A stretch of DNA of 64,000 nucleotides from Nectonema munidae (Eukaryota; Nematomorpha; Nectonematoida; Nectonematidae). Every line of letters begins with the position of its first letter. Position 1 is the first letter of the stretch. The stretch lies in the NCBI GenBank assembly GCA_030549495.1, contig JAUIRK010000906.1:62001-126000 (forward strand), read 5' to 3'. Position numbers and translations under genes: made by a program. Shown here in pieces: positions 1 through 11,280 of the stretch. Under the pieces are notes generated by a model that worked only from the letters and a program-made list of their open reading frames with translations, did not search any database and was not told the origin of the DNA.

Positions 1-1591
1 AACAAAGAACAAACAAATCCCTTCTTAAGTTAATACTAGATGAAAGCGTGCAATGTATACATTCTGCTAAACCACATACACATATATAATATATAGGGGG
101 ATTGAATTTCACTGTGTAACTTGATGCGTGGCCGGGTCTTATGCCGATTAAAACATATCATATACTTTATTTCTCCTAAACAAGAAAGTATAACCGAACA
201 TGTTCGTTAAAGTATTCCTTCATAGGCGAAATATTAGTTCTACATTTTAAAATAAAAGTCAGTACTAGAAGTTTCCATTTAAAGGTTCGACTATAAGCAT
301 TAAAAGTTTTTTATGCTGTTCACTATACTCAACCATATTGGAACAAATTTTCACCAAAAATTAAATGGCCTAGAACTAATTATAAATAAGTTCTTTTTTA
401 TGTTGGAAGAAGTACCATTTCGATAATGCTGTTATATAAACTTAAATGGCTATTAGAAATAGAAAAATCGTTCAACCTGCCAGTTGGAACGATCTTGATG
501 ACCGCGTTCGACCTGCGGGTCGTATATTTAAAACACGACTTTTTCAATTTTACAATAGAAACAGTTTCTTCTAACAAAAAATAATGAATTCCACCAACAT
601 ATAAAAATGGCGCCTCCCCTCGTGGTAAAAGGAATTAGGTACCACCAATGCTAAAAAAATGTTCTTACTTAAAAAGAATATTTCAAAATGATACAAAAAA
701 TATATTGTAAAATTTCAAGTATAAGTGCACCATTTGGAATATATTAAACGTTCGCAGTGTGAATGGGTTTGGTTTTTCACTATGCAATGATTTCAAATGT
801 GTTTTTGGAGGAGTTAGTAATTTTGTAACTGAACAATTTTAAAATTATAGGAGAACAAATTTTTTTTATTACTCAAATTCAATAGTGTAAAACTTTTGCA
901 GCGAGGCCACAAAAAGACGCACAATACACTAAGCTACATGAATACCAATTTAAGTGGAAATAAGCAAATAAAGTATAGAACTTCTATGTACTCATTTATT
1001 CTCTTAGATTTTTAACCTTTGTAGGCCTTCTTTTTTCTTTGAATATTCAACTTCATATAGTTTTTTGTGTAGTACAATTAGGCTAAAATCTCCTTAAAAA
1101 GAATTTAGAATGACTTTCATGTTTGTTTCGGTGAAGAGGACAATCTTCTTGAAATTAAAGAAAATGAAATAGAAATAAATGAGCATAGTCCAAACTTCAC
1201 CTTCTTCAACACTTTCCACGCATTTTTTACATTTTTTGCACTACATGTATCTTAGGTCTTTCACATTTTTTCAATTTATTTTAAGATACTATACTTTCTT
1301 TATTCATCCAAGACTTTCTAATTCTTCTATTTACTGCAATTTCACATATTTAGTTCTCTTTCATAGATAAGTAAAATGGTTTACAACTTGCTAGGGATTT
1401 ACTAATTACTTGCCAAATGACAATATTTTTCCCACCTAAAATCATTTTGATATGCTTTTATGAGCGCCCCCTAAATTCAAATATCACTATATCTATGAAT
1501 AGGTCATTTTTTTTTGGTTTGGGAAAAGGTCATTTAAACAGACACCACACAGAAACTTGCTTCTAACGTTGTCTTTATTTAAAATGTAATT
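1..1591. other. AT-rich stretch, no gene seen
   Basis: I see no coding signature, splice-bounded exon or transposon end that I can support here. A slightly GC-richer patch near 465-530 gives no convincing frame. If the G-beta gene continues leftward this may be intron. Confidence 0.4.
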
Positions 1592-1736
1592 TTCTGTAAT
1601 CATAATTTTTTATCTTTATTGATTTCAAAACCTTTCGCTTCAAATAAGTTGATGCATAGCTTCACCTTTTCGTTTATTACATTTTCAGATTAGCCAATCG
1701 AAACTAAATCATCTGCATATAGTAGCTTCGATAACA
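1592..1736 (-). mobile_element. LINE reverse-transcriptase fragment
   Basis: On the minus strand one frame reads KLLYADDLVSIG, a stop, then SENVINEKVKL and FEAKGFEINKDKK. YADD is the catalytic motif of LINE reverse transcriptases. The downstream text matches the usual layout of a helix of about 20 residues followed by a GxEIN-type turn before the thumb. The piece is short, carries internal stops and is a dead 5'- and 3'-truncated copy. The clade (CR1, RTE or similar) cannot be settled from this length. Confidence 0.6.
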
Positions 1737-1739
1737 ATG

Positions 1740-3160
1740 ATAAACAGCGAAGGACTCAAAACGGGAAAATTTATTGAGAATATAACGTATGGAAATGCTT
1801 ATAAAACAAGCCAAAGCATAGGAAAATTTGGAATCTACAACGAATACACACAACGCCTAGTTACACACTTGTTTGTATTTCTGTTTACATTCGTTCTATT
1901 CTTCGAATATAGTCTCTTATTTCCTTGCTTGTAATGAATATTGCGAAGTCAGGGTATAAAGCGTTAAAACAGTGTTGCTGTGGTCATTTTAGCACAGAGA
2001 CGACACAATTTTACACACTCTATACCCCAGAGTAAAATTCACATTTAAGGGAAAAAATATTTACTACTTATATTTGATCAGAGATATTTCATCGTGACAC
2101 ACGTTTGTCAGTTTCACCATGGGAATCATAACTTCATACAAAGGTGTACAACTATTGGAATGATTTGATTGAAAAACTTTCTTCTTACGCTAAAGGTAAT
2201 TAGTGGCAGGTATATTTATCCTTTTTAGATTAGTATGTCTATAATTCGATAGACAAATATTTAGGACACCGCTCAATATATTTTCAAAATACCCGCAAAC
2301 CTGATTTTAAATATTTCAGACCACTAAGTCCTCTGACATGCAGCTACACCACTAGAACTATTGAATTCCAATTTTTAAAAAACTAAACTTCAAAGTAGTG
2401 TACCCAAATTTAAAATATAAATAACTTCAAATTAAAAAATTGAATTTCATCAAGTTAAAAAAATCAATTTCAAATTAAAATAACTAAACTTAAAATTCAA
2501 AAAAATGAACTTGAAATAGAATAACTGAAAAAAGGGATTAGAATAACTGAAGTTAGTTTGGTTGACTTCCAGCACTAGAGCAAAGTAAACGTAAGAAGCT
2601 CCATAATGTTACCACAATTCGTCTGCAAATTTCACCTTAGGAAGGTTACTTATCGTGGCCAATGGCATTCTTCTTTTGACCGACCCTCTCTACCCCCACC
2701 CAAAATAAAAATTAAAAAAAACCCCGCCAGAAAAATCTATTTACTTTAAAAATTAATCTTGGCGTTTTAATGATTTTAGAACTATGCTCCGCATATCCCA
2801 AGATATTTATTTGTGTCACGAGTTAATCCTCCCATATAGGCCCCATTTTATAATTAGAGATCAAACTAGAGGTAAAAATTGAGTGAAATGAACTTCTTTA
2901 AAAAAATTCAGCCCGTGCTTTTTTTTTGCATGTTTTTCAGATGATGGAATCAGCGTTTTAATATATTTAGTTTCAAAAAAATTCAATGAGAACTTTGTCT
3001 TTGGTTTAGCAATTTTAAAAATTATTTCGTGTTGGGAATAGACCTGTTAAATTATTTATCCTAGGATTGACCTTTAATATTTTTCCTTTAGTTTTCTTTC
3101 TTTTATCTTAACAAAAATTATGAATATAAATACCTTTTTGATTATTTTGTTTTTACTTTT
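1740..3160. other. AT-rich stretch, no gene seen
   Basis: Runs such as 2390-2540 are low-complexity repeats of 'aacttaaaat'-like words. A plus-strand open frame at 1737-1934 lies opposite the end of the LINE fragment and has no recognisable domain, so I do not call it. Confidence 0.35.
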
Positions 3161-3167
3161 TTTATAG

Positions 3168-3327
3168 CTTTTGTGGATGGAATTTTCTCGATGAAACCAC
3201 ACCAGAATTTGAGACATGCGTTGGTCTAAGTTTGGATGCAATATTTGGAGGTCATCTGGATAAACTCTGGAATATTTGGCTACTTTGGACGGACAGGAAG
3301 AAAAAATTCATCAACAATTCATCGTAA
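3168..3327 (+). CDS. terminal exon of an unrecognised host gene
   Basis: A long pyrimidine tract ends in 'ttttttatag' at 3167, an excellent splice acceptor. It is followed by an open frame (codons from 3169) that reads FCGWNFLDETTPEF, then ETCVGLSLDAIFGGHLDKLW, then NIWLLWTDRKKKFINNSS and a TAA at 3325. The composition (four Trp, two Cys, acidic and hydrophobic alternation) is protein-like, and the frame ends in a basic tail. An 'aataaa' occurs near 3382, as expected for a 3' UTR. I do not recognise the family; the Trp- and Leu-rich stretch might be membrane-associated. The upstream exons were not found, so the preceding intron is long or the rest lies beyond the left edge. The G-beta exon at 5486-5545 lies on the opposite strand, so this exon may sit inside a G-beta intron. 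Confidence 0.55.
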
Positions 3328-3377
3328 TGAAAAAGAGAGTAAAGATGGAGTAAAAAGAATAATGCAAGATAACTATT

Positions 3378-3540
3378 GAACAATAAATTTTGATTGTCTA
3401 AAGAAAACTTATAACCAAAAGTCAAGAATATTTATATTATTTTTGTCGATTAAGATAAATAATTGTGCACAAGTTGATTTTGTGATTGCACAAACAACAG
3501 TGTTATACAAATGAAAATGTAAACCAAAAAATAAAGGTAT
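3378..3540 (+). promoter_or_regulatory. candidate polyadenylation signals
   Basis: Canonical 'aataaa' hexamers occur about 55 and 200 bases after the stop codon at 3327. They would suit the 3' end of the terminal exon. In DNA this AT-rich such hexamers are also expected by chance. Confidence 0.3.
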
Positions 3541-3549
3541 ATAACAAAT

Positions 3550-5480
3550 TTATGTAAAGCGCATTTATATTGAAAATAATAACACTGTGATACTAAGCCT
3601 AAAATCATATGACTCGTCATACATGGTCTAAGTTAAACATATTTGGATCTAATTCTCGATAATCAAATACCTTATTTATGAATAAGGGATCCAAGGCCCA
3701 CTAATCAGTAGGGGACTTGCTCGATTAATACATTTTCAGATGAAACTGAAGTCCCGATGTTTTTATATGATGGTCCTCTTACTTCACTCAACAACACTTT
3801 CATAAACTATTAAATGAAAAGTGTTAAAAAAAATATGAAAAAAAACTAATACGACTTATAAGATTTGGTATTAAATTTTTGTGAGATAAACAGGAGAAAT
3901 CAAAAATTAGTATTAAATAATCAATAGTTTAACATTAACATTTAATTTAGTATCAGCTTTCAATGAATACACATCCAAAATTCCTTACTATGAACATATT
4001 ATGTAAAAAAATTCTTTTAAATTATTTGAACTTCCACCTAAACTCTCGTTTTATTCCATCTATTTGAATATTTAAAAATATTATGGTTTGTTATTGATCA
4101 TCGTCATGATTTACCGTCAAAGTATTAGGAAAACTTACAGAAAAAACGATAATTTAAGACAGGGGTAGGCAAACTTTTTGGTGAGCATTCAAAAATTTAC
4201 ACCTTTAAGTGGCGACGTGGTAAAGAAAATGGGCAATACTTAAAACAACAAAGACAAAAGTTTTAAAGAACCGAATAATATTAAAAAAATTTTAGGTTAA
4301 ATTTCATTGAAAATTTATTGATTGATGTTTTAGCGTATAATGAAAAATTTATTATTTAAATTTTTTTAACATCTGTAAAAATGTAATTAAGTAAAAAATA
4401 TCGTAAATTTTTAAAAATAATTACCAGATTAACATTTATTATACACTTGAAACAATAAATATAAAGCAAAATTAACTCAAATCTTCAGAATTTAATATAC
4501 GATCTCAAAAGTGAAAATTAAAACAGGAGAAGCAAAAAAGTAAGCCATTTTGGTTATAATTGTTTGAGGTATTATGATCATGACGTTTGAATATCTAAAA
4601 TTTTCGATTCAAATTTTTTTCCTATCAATGTTTAACGGGTAATGAATAAGCTTAAATAACGTTATCTGTGCGGGCCTGAACGACTCTAATTTAAGAAATA
4701 ACAATTAATTTTTTAAAAACGACGTTTGAATTTCAAGCTACTGTTTTTAGCATGTATCATATTCTCAATTGCTAGAAAAAAAAATTTTTATAGCTAAATT
4801 ATATCAAGATTGATCTCGCTTTATTAAACCCTCAAACTTAAAGTCTTACTAAAAAAGGAAAAGGATTCAAAGGAAGGTATGGGGAGATACATACATTAGA
4901 TTAAGTAAGGCGAAATTTTTAAAATTTTACCCCCTCCCCCCTCTAATTAATTAATTAATGTGTTTTTCAATTATAGAACCAATACATAATGACTCTAATC
5001 AATTACATGAAAAACTTTGATTTTTTTGGAGAATATCAAATTTGATTGATACTTCCACGCAGTTTTAATTAAATTTCAGTGGTATTAGTGGTGAAAAAAG
5101 GTTTACAAAAATTGTTTTCCCTTTGTTCTTTGAAAACCTACCACTCGTCGTCTAACATTTCGTAATGCAATAAACACACATGGCTGTAATGTATGTAGTA
5201 TTTCACCAAATTATCGATCTCAACTAAATTGCTCTCTTTTTCTAAGAGAGCGTATGAAGAACAATTTAATTTCTGGTTCAGCCCAATGATCATTTTATCG
5301 ATCTGAACTTAATTTTATGTAAATATTTGGTAAAATAATAAGTAAAATTGGCAGAAAGTTTTATGATATAAAATACTATTTGTCTAAACGATTTTAAACT
5401 TGAAAAGCTTTCTAGAAGACATTATATATAAGAACGTATATATATATATATATGCAATTCTGAATTAAAATAAAATAATT
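3550..5480. other. AT-rich stretch, possibly G-beta first intron
   Basis: No further G-beta exon (WD-repeat coding text on the minus strand) was found here. The only mobile signature is the isolated hAT-like end at 4161. A short (ta)n run lies at 5436-5453. Confidence 0.35.
4161..4200. repeat. isolated hAT-type terminus
   Basis: The sequence CAGGGGTAGGCAAACTTTTT has the classic form of a hAT superfamily terminal inverted repeat (CAGNG start, AAACTTTTT block). I could not find a matching inverted end nearby, so this is a solo or decayed end of a non-autonomous copy. Confidence 0.5.
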
Positions 5481-5485
5481 CTTAC

Positions 5486-5545
5486 CCTTATCTGATTTTT
5501 GAGGGATTCAGCTTCTTGCCTCAATTGCTCTAATTCGCTACTCAT
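5486..5545 (-). CDS. G-protein beta subunit, first coding exon
   Basis: Minus-strand ATG at 5545 opens 20 codons reading MSSELEQLRQEAESLKNQIR, followed directly by a consensus donor (GTAAGA, 5480-5485). This is the N-terminal helix of heterotrimeric G-protein beta subunits (family pattern MSELEQLRQEAEQLKNQIR). The helix forms the coiled coil with G-gamma, ahead of the seven WD40 blades. In animals G-beta couples receptors to effectors at the inner plasma membrane. The start is fixed by homology and by the exon length, since a splice junction right after NQIR is typical of this gene family. No WD40 exon was found between 1 and 5480, so the remaining exons should lie beyond the left edge of the window. 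Of the beta 1-4 group versus beta 5, the sequence clearly resembles the 1-4 group. Confidence 0.9.
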
Positions 5546-5549
5546 TTTT

Positions 5550-7000
5550 TAACTTCTTAAAAATAGTGAAAAATTAGATAATTATTCGTATAAATGCAGG
5601 CTGTTTTATAAAGTATATTATTATGACAAGAAAATTGAAGAAATGTTTGATACATTGAGGACATATATGACACCATTGTTCTAAAAAATGGAAATTGTCT
5701 GCTTTGAAGACAGTAAAACCTGTGTTAGCTATCAAATGTCTATACTACACACTCTAGCGAATCCCGATTGAGTAGAATTGCAAAAGACTAAAACCATCAT
5801 TTGCAATGAACCCCATGTTTGGGTGTCATAAACAGGCATTACTGTATAAAATTCCTTTGAAAAAGAAAGCGAACAAGTAAGCTTTCAAAATGTTAGTCCT
5901 CAGAGGAGAAACAAAAAATGAATATTTAACGCATCTGGTCCAAAAGTAGGAGACGCTAAGGTATCTTTTAGGTGTTAAGTGTAATAATGTCCGTTGAACA
6001 CTGATCTATTATAAATTTAATATAAATTTGTAAATACAATATCAAAAATTTAGAAGTATATCGCGTCATTTTTCTAGCTATGGCAAATGACTATATAATA
6101 CATTCATAAAATTTAAAAAGAAAAATCATATTGGAAGTAAATAAGTTATTCCTTTGTAAAACTGCATTTTAAGACCAATAATAAAATATGCTTACAAAGA
6201 ATTATGAATAGGAGTAAAAAAGCATAGAGATTAGGAGTTAGTGGGAATGAAGGTGGCGTCAATTTGAAAATAGAGGAAAGTTGATAAAAGAAAAAACGAT
6301 CCCATTAATGAAGTCAATCAAAGCACTTGCACAAAAGAATCGGATATACAGCGTATATAATTAGACGCGTGTTATTTTCGCACAACCACAAAGAGGTAGA
6401 AGAAAATGCACTCAATATCAGATGTGGACACACGCAATAAAAAGCATAATAAATAAGGAAAAAATTTCTTTCAAAGGATGATAAAAATAGACGTTTTACA
6501 ACTTGGGCAGTAGAAAAATAAACTTGAAAGGGCTTTTAATCATTGTGGAGTGCTTACACACAACCAACTATACTCTAGAAATATTGATTAATAAGAAAAT
6601 GTGCATGATATATATAGATTTAAAAAATAGTAGGTTTTAATGAATGCATTATTGATTCGTTGCACACGGATATATATATATATATATATATAACATAGAT
6701 ACGAACATAGAGTTATAATATTACAATAAAAAAGTTCATAAATATCAACAATATAGCATTACATGAAAGAGTTCGTTATAATAAGTATAGAGGTAAACAT
6801 GCTCAAGAGTATAAATATTTCAACATATCCAACATAAGTGATTATCTTGAGCATTGAGATGAGGAAAAATAAATATCGATTGAATAGATGCAACAGATAG
6901 ACATTAGACACCATGACGACAAAGATCAAAAAACCTTATTGCTTGGTAAGCGAAGATTGGTGAGATTATATGGTCGTAATGATCAGGATATTCATATAAA
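5550..7000. other. AT-rich upstream of G-beta exon, LINE-like scraps
   Basis: This stretch lies upstream of the G-beta start and may hold its 5' UTR exons or promoter, which I cannot locate. A plus-strand scrap at 6385-6475 reads QPQRGRRKCTQYQMW, resembling the basic tail of LINE proteins, but it is too short to assign. A (ta)n run lies at 6669-6692. Confidence 0.3.
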
Positions 7001-7049
7001 GCAGGGATCATAAGAATTCAGTTAAATTTAATTTCCACGCAAAAATAAA

Positions 7050-7364
7050 GTTAAAGCCCCCCCCCCCCCAAATGTACATATGAAAAAAGCTCACCCCTAT
7101 ATTGATCAAATGCAGAAAAATCTCATAATAAGATAGCTTAATCTGGGGGCAAATAACAACAGCAGCAAGGGGCTTAACAGGAGGCAAAGAGGGCAGTGAC
7201 CCCCCCCCCCCCAATACCTTTTCTGCCCCCCCCCCCCCCCCCAAATACCAAATATTTTTACTACTTAATTAAAGTTCTTATTTTATTTCCAATATGCTTG
7301 CCCCCCTAAATTCCTTGCATGCCCCCCCCCCCCCCCCAACTTCCATTTTTTGGCTACGCCACTG
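7050..7364 (+). repeat. C-tract-rich MITE remnant ending TGGCTACGCCACTG
   Basis: Four separate runs of 10-17 C occur at about 7057-7069, 7200-7213, 7226-7242 and 7322-7337. The segment ends in TGGCTACGCCACTG, which is also the right end of the complete MITE at 51868-52016. The left inverted repeat (CAGTGGCGTAGC) is not present, so this copy is truncated or rearranged. It has no coding capacity. An open frame on the minus strand through the G runs is a by-product of poly-G. Confidence 0.6.
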
Positions 7365-7758
7365 TATACGAAGTATTATAAAAAAAAATAATTTTTAAAT
7401 CCCAGATAAAATTTTGAAATTTAGGGATTTCTCAATTGTGTTGAAATGAGCTCGGACAAAACTCAAGAATTTTTTAATATTATCTATAATATAAAGATTG
7501 TAAGCGAATCATATATCAGATGTCTGGCAAGACCTCCGGGGAGACAACTCGCAAAACTTGCCAGCCTTATTATATATTTAAATGTGTAAATCGTAAAATG
7601 CTTAAAAAATATACTTAAAATAAAAATTTTCAAAAAATATTTTACATACATATTGAAAGCCACATTTCAAAAATTCTTCCTAAAAGTTCAAAAAATTTAA
7701 CTTTGAAATTGCAGTTTTATTTCATAAAAACTATATGATTGGTTGAAATGTTTATGTA

Positions 7759-7762
<4 letters not shown>

Positions 7763-7796
<34 letters not shown>
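7763..7796. repeat. (TAA)n microsatellite
   Basis: About 11 units of 'taa' (ataataataat...), with a slightly imperfect right edge. Confidence 0.85.
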
Positions 7797-7797
<1 letters not shown>

Positions 7798-8085
7798 AAT
7801 ACTACCAATACTACTTTTTGGAAATTTTTACTTGTTTGATTTGAAGAAAGAATTCAACTGTTTTTCAATATTTCTTTTTTATGATATATATATCATTAGA
7901 AAGCTTATCGTTTGCTACATACTCTAGAATAATTAATTTTTGCAAAAGTTTTAAAAAATTTTAATAAATGGACATTACTTCGAAAAATTTTGTCTAAATT
8001 TTTGAAAAAATTACGGACCACCTTTTTGTTTAAGCATAATGTGTCTTTTTAAAAAAAAAATTAAATGAAAATGGTGTCATTGGAA

Positions 8086-8745
8086 AGGTATACTCTTTGT
8101 GGTTAACATAGGCTAGGTTATACAAATAAATATATTTTTATTTTTCCAAAATCTGCTTTTATGTGAGGTCAGTCAAGTTTTATCTAGTTTCAAAAAATAC
8201 CAATAATAATTAACGTTCTTAATTTATAAAATATTTTTCAATATTTTATATTCACAAAGGTAAAATATGATTTTTCACATTTTAAAATTTCATAGTTAAA
8301 GAAAACTGTCGAAAATTAATATATATTTTTTACTTTTTATGGGTCAGTAGTATAGGTCAGTATAATGTTTTTCTAATAAATTTAAAATTATTTTTGAAGT
8401 GAAAAATGTTGATCGAATGTACAAGATTTGAAGCTATACTCTTTGTGGGTAAAATACGTTAGGTTTTACAAATAAATATATTTTTATTTTTTCAAAATCC
8501 GCTTTTATGTGAGGTCAGTCAACTTTTATCTAGTTTCAAAAAATACCAATAATTAACGTGATGAGTTTATATATTATTTCTTCAAAATTTTATATTCACA
8601 AAGGTAGAATATGGGTTTTAACATTTTAAAATGTTATAGTTAAATAAAACTGTCGAAAATTAATATATATTTTTTACTTTTTATGGGTCAGTAGAGGTCA
8701 GTATAATATTTTTCTAATAAATTTTAAATTTTTTTCAAGTGAAAA
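8086..8745. repeat. tandem duplication of a ~345-bp AT-rich unit
   Basis: A block beginning 'tatactctttgtgg' at about 8088 recurs at about 8434 with the same order of landmarks ('gctttttatgtgaggtcagtcaa' type text, then 'aaaataccaataat', then 'actgtcgaaaattaatatat'). The two units are clearly homologous but carry scattered substitutions and small indels. No open frame is conserved between them. Confidence 0.75.
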
Positions 8746-8747
8746 AT

Positions 8748-9230
8748 GTCGATTAAATGTAAGAGTTTTGTTTGATAATCGTAGTCTACTTTTATTTAGT
8801 TTAGATACAACCTTTCTAATTTTTAACGAAGGGCATTCGTTAAAAATTATACCGACAGTGTGCGAAGAATAAATTACATTATTGATTGATTTTAGAGCAT
8901 AATTATGCGAAGAAAGATGAACACATTTTGCATTACGCGTTTGTGAGCGCAGTGAATTCTGCACGCCTGTGTGGTTTTGTCGATTGAATGTACGAGTTTT
9001 GTTGGATAATCGTAGTCTACTTTTATTTAGTTTAGATACAACCTTAATTTTTAACGAAGGGCATTCGTTATATTTATACCGACAGTGTGCGAAGATAATT
9101 ACATTATTGATTGATTTTAGAGCATAACTATGCGAAGAAAGATTAACACATGTTGCATTACGCGTTTGTGAGCGCAGTGAATTCTTATCTCGCATACGCT
9201 TCACCACATCTTTAGCACGCGTGTGTGGTT
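8748..9230 (-). repeat. tandem 231-bp duplication carrying an in-frame repeated ORF
   Basis: Two units start 'gtcgattaaatgtaagag' (8748) and 'gtcgattgaatgtacgag' (8979). The 231-bp offset is a multiple of three, so a minus-strand frame stays open across both copies (8698-9207, 169 codons). It repeats the blocks NSLRSQTRNATCVNLSSH and KLNKSRLRLSNKT. The text is basic and Ser-rich and I recognise no domain. It could be the decayed C-terminal end of a LINE protein, or simply a frame preserved by duplication. A gene product is not supported. Confidence 0.5.
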
Positions 9231-9566
9231 TATTTTATCGGGCTAGTGTACGTTTAGTTTATTTGTAGTGTTCCTAGCTTAAATCTTAGTCAAATATTAA
9301 AACACTTATAACTTTCACATTTCTCAACAAAATGCATCATGCGATATACCAAATTAAAGCATTTTTTATGGCCTTTCAGAATACATTACTTATATCATAA
9401 GTACTTAAGAAATGCCATTTTACTGTTTTTATTTTCCATGGGCTTCATACCATTAATTAGCAGATAAGGGATGCATTTTAAACTAAAGCTCCTTTCATTA
9501 TGACAAATTTTTACCTATATTCTGTGACAATTTCCAGGCCAATTATAAAGCGACTCTACTTTCAGA

Positions 9567-9739
9567 ATCTAAATTTATTTGTATATTGAAGAAATATTTT
9601 TTCAGTATAAAGAGTTTAGAAAACTCTTCTCTAATATGTAATGATATATTCTCATCTAAATTTATTTGTATATTGAAGAAATATTTTTTCAGTATAAAGA
9701 GTTTAGAAAACTCTTCTCTAATATTTAATGATATATTCT
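9567..9739. repeat. 86-bp tandem duplication
   Basis: The segment starting 'tctaaatttatttgtatatt' at about 9567 is repeated almost exactly at 9653, each copy ending 'aatgatatattctca'. Each unit contains the small palindrome AGAGTTTAGAAAACTCT. The near identity points to a recent duplication. Confidence 0.85.
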
Positions 9740-9784
9740 CATAACCTGTACGGTTGAACGCGGGTAGACAACTTGCGTGTTATC

Positions 9785-9960
9785 TCCAACCCGTATATTA
9801 CGATGATTCTTCTCCAACCTGTATTCTACGATGATTCATCTCCAAACTATATACTACAATGATTCATCTCCAACCTGTATACTACGATAATTCATCTCCA
9901 ACCTGTATACTACGATGGTTCATCTTTAACCTGTATACTACGATGGTTTCTATTCCATGT
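9785..9960. repeat. ~28-bp minisatellite 'ctccaacctgtatactacgatgattcat'
   Basis: About six tandem units of a ~28-bp word containing CAACCTGTATACTACGATG lie at the left entry of the large palindrome. The same units appear inverted at 11155-11280 and once or twice inside each arm. Confidence 0.8.
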
Positions 9961-10497
9961 ACAAATAACTAGGGAGACAATGTTTAACTTTCAGTTCACA
10001 TTCTGCTAGATGTAAGATTTGATATACCTCATTCGGAGAGACGATGCTACATAAGTTATTACCTATAAACATTATACCTTTATACTACGATGGTTCATCT
10101 CCAACCTGTATACCGCGATAATTCATTGGTTCATCTCCAACCTGTATACCGCGATAATTCATCTCCAACCTATCAGTTCATATTTTGCTAGATGTAAGAT
10201 TTGATATACCTCATTCGGGGAGAGGATGTTAGATAAGTTATTAATTTTTTCACGATATTAAATAATATATTTTATCAAATAATCAAAATAAAATTCTTTT
10301 ATCAAAGAATCAAAAAATATCAAACTTTCTGTTCATATTTTGCTACCTCATACGATGTTATAAAAGTTATTACCTATACTTTGCAATTTGCACGATTTTA
10401 AATATTATATTTGTCGAATAATCAAAGAATCGAAAAATGTTCAAATCAAAAAATATTTATTCTTTTTAAATATATCGTTGGCTCCCCTTACTTTTAA
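9826..10497 (+). repeat. left arm of a ~1.45 kb palindrome
   Basis: This segment recurs, reverse-complemented and in the same order, at 10556-11280. Landmarks that match include the 28-bp minisatellite units, the GTACAAATAACTAGGGAGAC block, the CTCATTCGGAGAGACGATGC block and the innermost TCGTTGGCTCCCCTTACTTT. By eye the identity is very high, with one ~52-bp length difference and a few single changes. There is no coding signature. Confidence 0.9.
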
Positions 10498-10555
10498 AAT
10501 TGAAAGATAAACCTAGTCTTTAATAATTAATTTTTATCAAATTATGCACATACGA
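10498..10555. other. spacer of the palindrome
   Basis: About 58 bp of AT-rich sequence with no pairing partner separates the arms, so the palindrome would extrude as a long hairpin with a small loop. Confidence 0.8.
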
Positions 10556-11280
10556 AACTAAAAGTAAGGGGAGCCAACGATATATTTAAAAAGAATAAAT
10601 ATTTTTTGATTTGAACATTTTTCGATTCTTTGATTATTCGATAATAAATATTTTTTAAGATTTGAACATTTTTCGATTCTTTGATTATTCGACAAATATA
10701 ATATTTAAAATCGTGCAAATTGCAAAGTATAGGTAATAAGTTTTGTAACATCGTATGAGGTAGCAAAATATGAACAGAAAGTTTGATATTTTTTGATTCT
10801 TTGATAAAAGAATTTTATTTTGATTATTTGATAAAATATATTATTTAATATCGTGAAAAAATTAATAACTTATCTAACATCCTCTCCCCGAATGAGGTAT
10901 ATCAAATCTTACATCTAGCAAAATATGAACTGATAGGTTGGAGATGAATTATCGCGGTATACAGGTTGGAGATGAACCAATGAATTATCGCGGTATACAG
11001 GTTGGAGATGAACCATCGTAGTATAAAGGTATAATGTTTATAGGTAATAACTTATGTAGCATCGTCTCTCCGAATGAGGTATATCAAATCTTACATCTAG
11101 CAGAATGTGAACTGAAAGTTAAACATTGTCTCCCTAGTTATTTGTACATGGAATAGAAACCATCGTAGTATACAGGTTAAAGATGAATCATCGTAGTATA
11201 CAGGTTGGAGATGAATTATCGTAGTATACAGGTTGGAGATGAATCATTGTAGTATATAGTTTGGAGATGAATCATCGTAG
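10556..11280 (-). repeat. right arm of the palindrome
   Basis: This is the inverted copy of 9826-10497. It is longer by a tandem duplication of ~52 bp near 10610-10710, in which 'gatttgaacatttttcgatt' occurs twice. The arm ends 'atcatcgtag' at 11280 and is followed by (at)n. A minus-strand frame at 10542-10766 crosses the duplicated piece and is not convincing as a gene. Confidence 0.9.

Noticed and set aside
470-540. GC-richer patch as a G-beta WD40 exon
   Set aside because: Neither strand gives WD-repeat text or flanking splice signals.
7008-7244. Minus-strand open frame of 78 codons with poly-Gly runs
   Set aside because: It is generated by reading through C/G homopolymers of a non-coding MITE.
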